From an uncultured Verrucomicrobiota bacterium (GTDB taxonomy: Bacteria; Verrucomicrobiota; Kiritimatiellia; CAIVKH01): a DNA stretch of 6,458 nucleotides. The stretch is from contig CALBHI010000025.1 of assembly GCA_937894535.1 (NCBI GenBank), forward strand, positions 1-6,458, given 5' to 3'. Positions 6,406 through 6,458 of this stretch are shown here, piece by piece. Made by a program: the position numbers and the translations under genes. How positions within the stretch are numbered: position 1 is the first letter of the stretch; each line of letters starts with the position of its first letter. The notes beneath the pieces were generated by a model. It did not search any database and was not told the origin of the DNA. It saw only the letters and a program-made list of their open reading frames with translations.

Positions 6406-6458
6406 ACACTCTTTCCCTACACGACGCTCTTCCAATCTGAAGAGCGTCGTGTAGGGAA
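6406..6458. other. Illumina adapter sequence, inverted (library artefact)
   Basis: Bases 6406-6438 match the 33-base Illumina read-1 adapter (starting ACACTCTTTCCC) except for A instead of G at 6434. Bases 6439-6458 are the exact reverse complement of 6413-6432, leaving a 6-base loop. This is an adapter-to-adapter join at a contig end, not genomic DNA. The 54 bases between the kinase stop and the adapter (6352-6405) hold no gene, and the last few of them could also be artefactual. Confidence 0.95.

Noticed and set aside
6088..6435. Minus-strand open frame of 115 codons at the right end
   Set aside because: Its first residues are translated from adapter sequence and the rest is antisense to the kinase ATPase domain.

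Overview
The window reads as GC-rich chromosomal DNA from a Gram-negative bacterium. The Gram-negative call rests on an outer-membrane FadL/OmpP1-type barrel with a signal peptide and a C-terminal Phe. I cannot place the phylum from the sequence; a PVC-type lineage such as Kiritimatiellota or Verrucomicrobiota is only a weak guess. There are four real genes in two divergent pairs, and no RNA gene, insertion sequence or CRISPR array that I can see.

Left half, minus strand: a FabF-fold beta-ketoacyl-ACP synthase (start 3581, stop 2334) overlaps by four bases (ATGA) a long membrane-bound sensor histidine kinase. The kinase starts at 2337 and runs off the left edge at base 1, inside its ATPase domain. 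It has an N-terminal 7TM-type sensor, two further membrane segments, GAF, PAS, HisKA and HATPase_c. The synthase keeps the nucleophilic Cys and the first active-site His. The second active-site His is replaced by Asn, and the gating Phe and the pantetheine-binding Thr residues are also changed.

Middle, 3582-3870: a divergent intergenic region of about 290 bases. It holds three 11-bp-phased units resembling DnaA boxes (3648-3680, one a perfect match to TTATNCACA), a 6-bp inverted repeat with a 7-base spacer (3706-3724), a weak candidate promoter toward the synthase, and ribosome-binding sites for both flanking genes.

Right half, plus strand: a FadL/OmpP1/TodX-family outer-membrane transporter (3871-5130) is followed after 18 bases by a soluble hybrid protein, receiver-HisKA-HATPase_c (5149-6351). 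The two are probably one operon.

Taken together, the locus pairs hydrophobic-compound or lipid functions (an outer-membrane FadL channel and an acyl-condensing enzyme) with two signalling kinases. A lipid- or hydrophobe-responsive signalling module is a reasonable hypothesis, but it is inference from gene order only.

Right end: bases 6406-6458 are not biological. They match the Illumina read-1 adapter with one mismatch, followed at once by an inverted copy of part of it. Real sequence ends at or slightly before about 6405.
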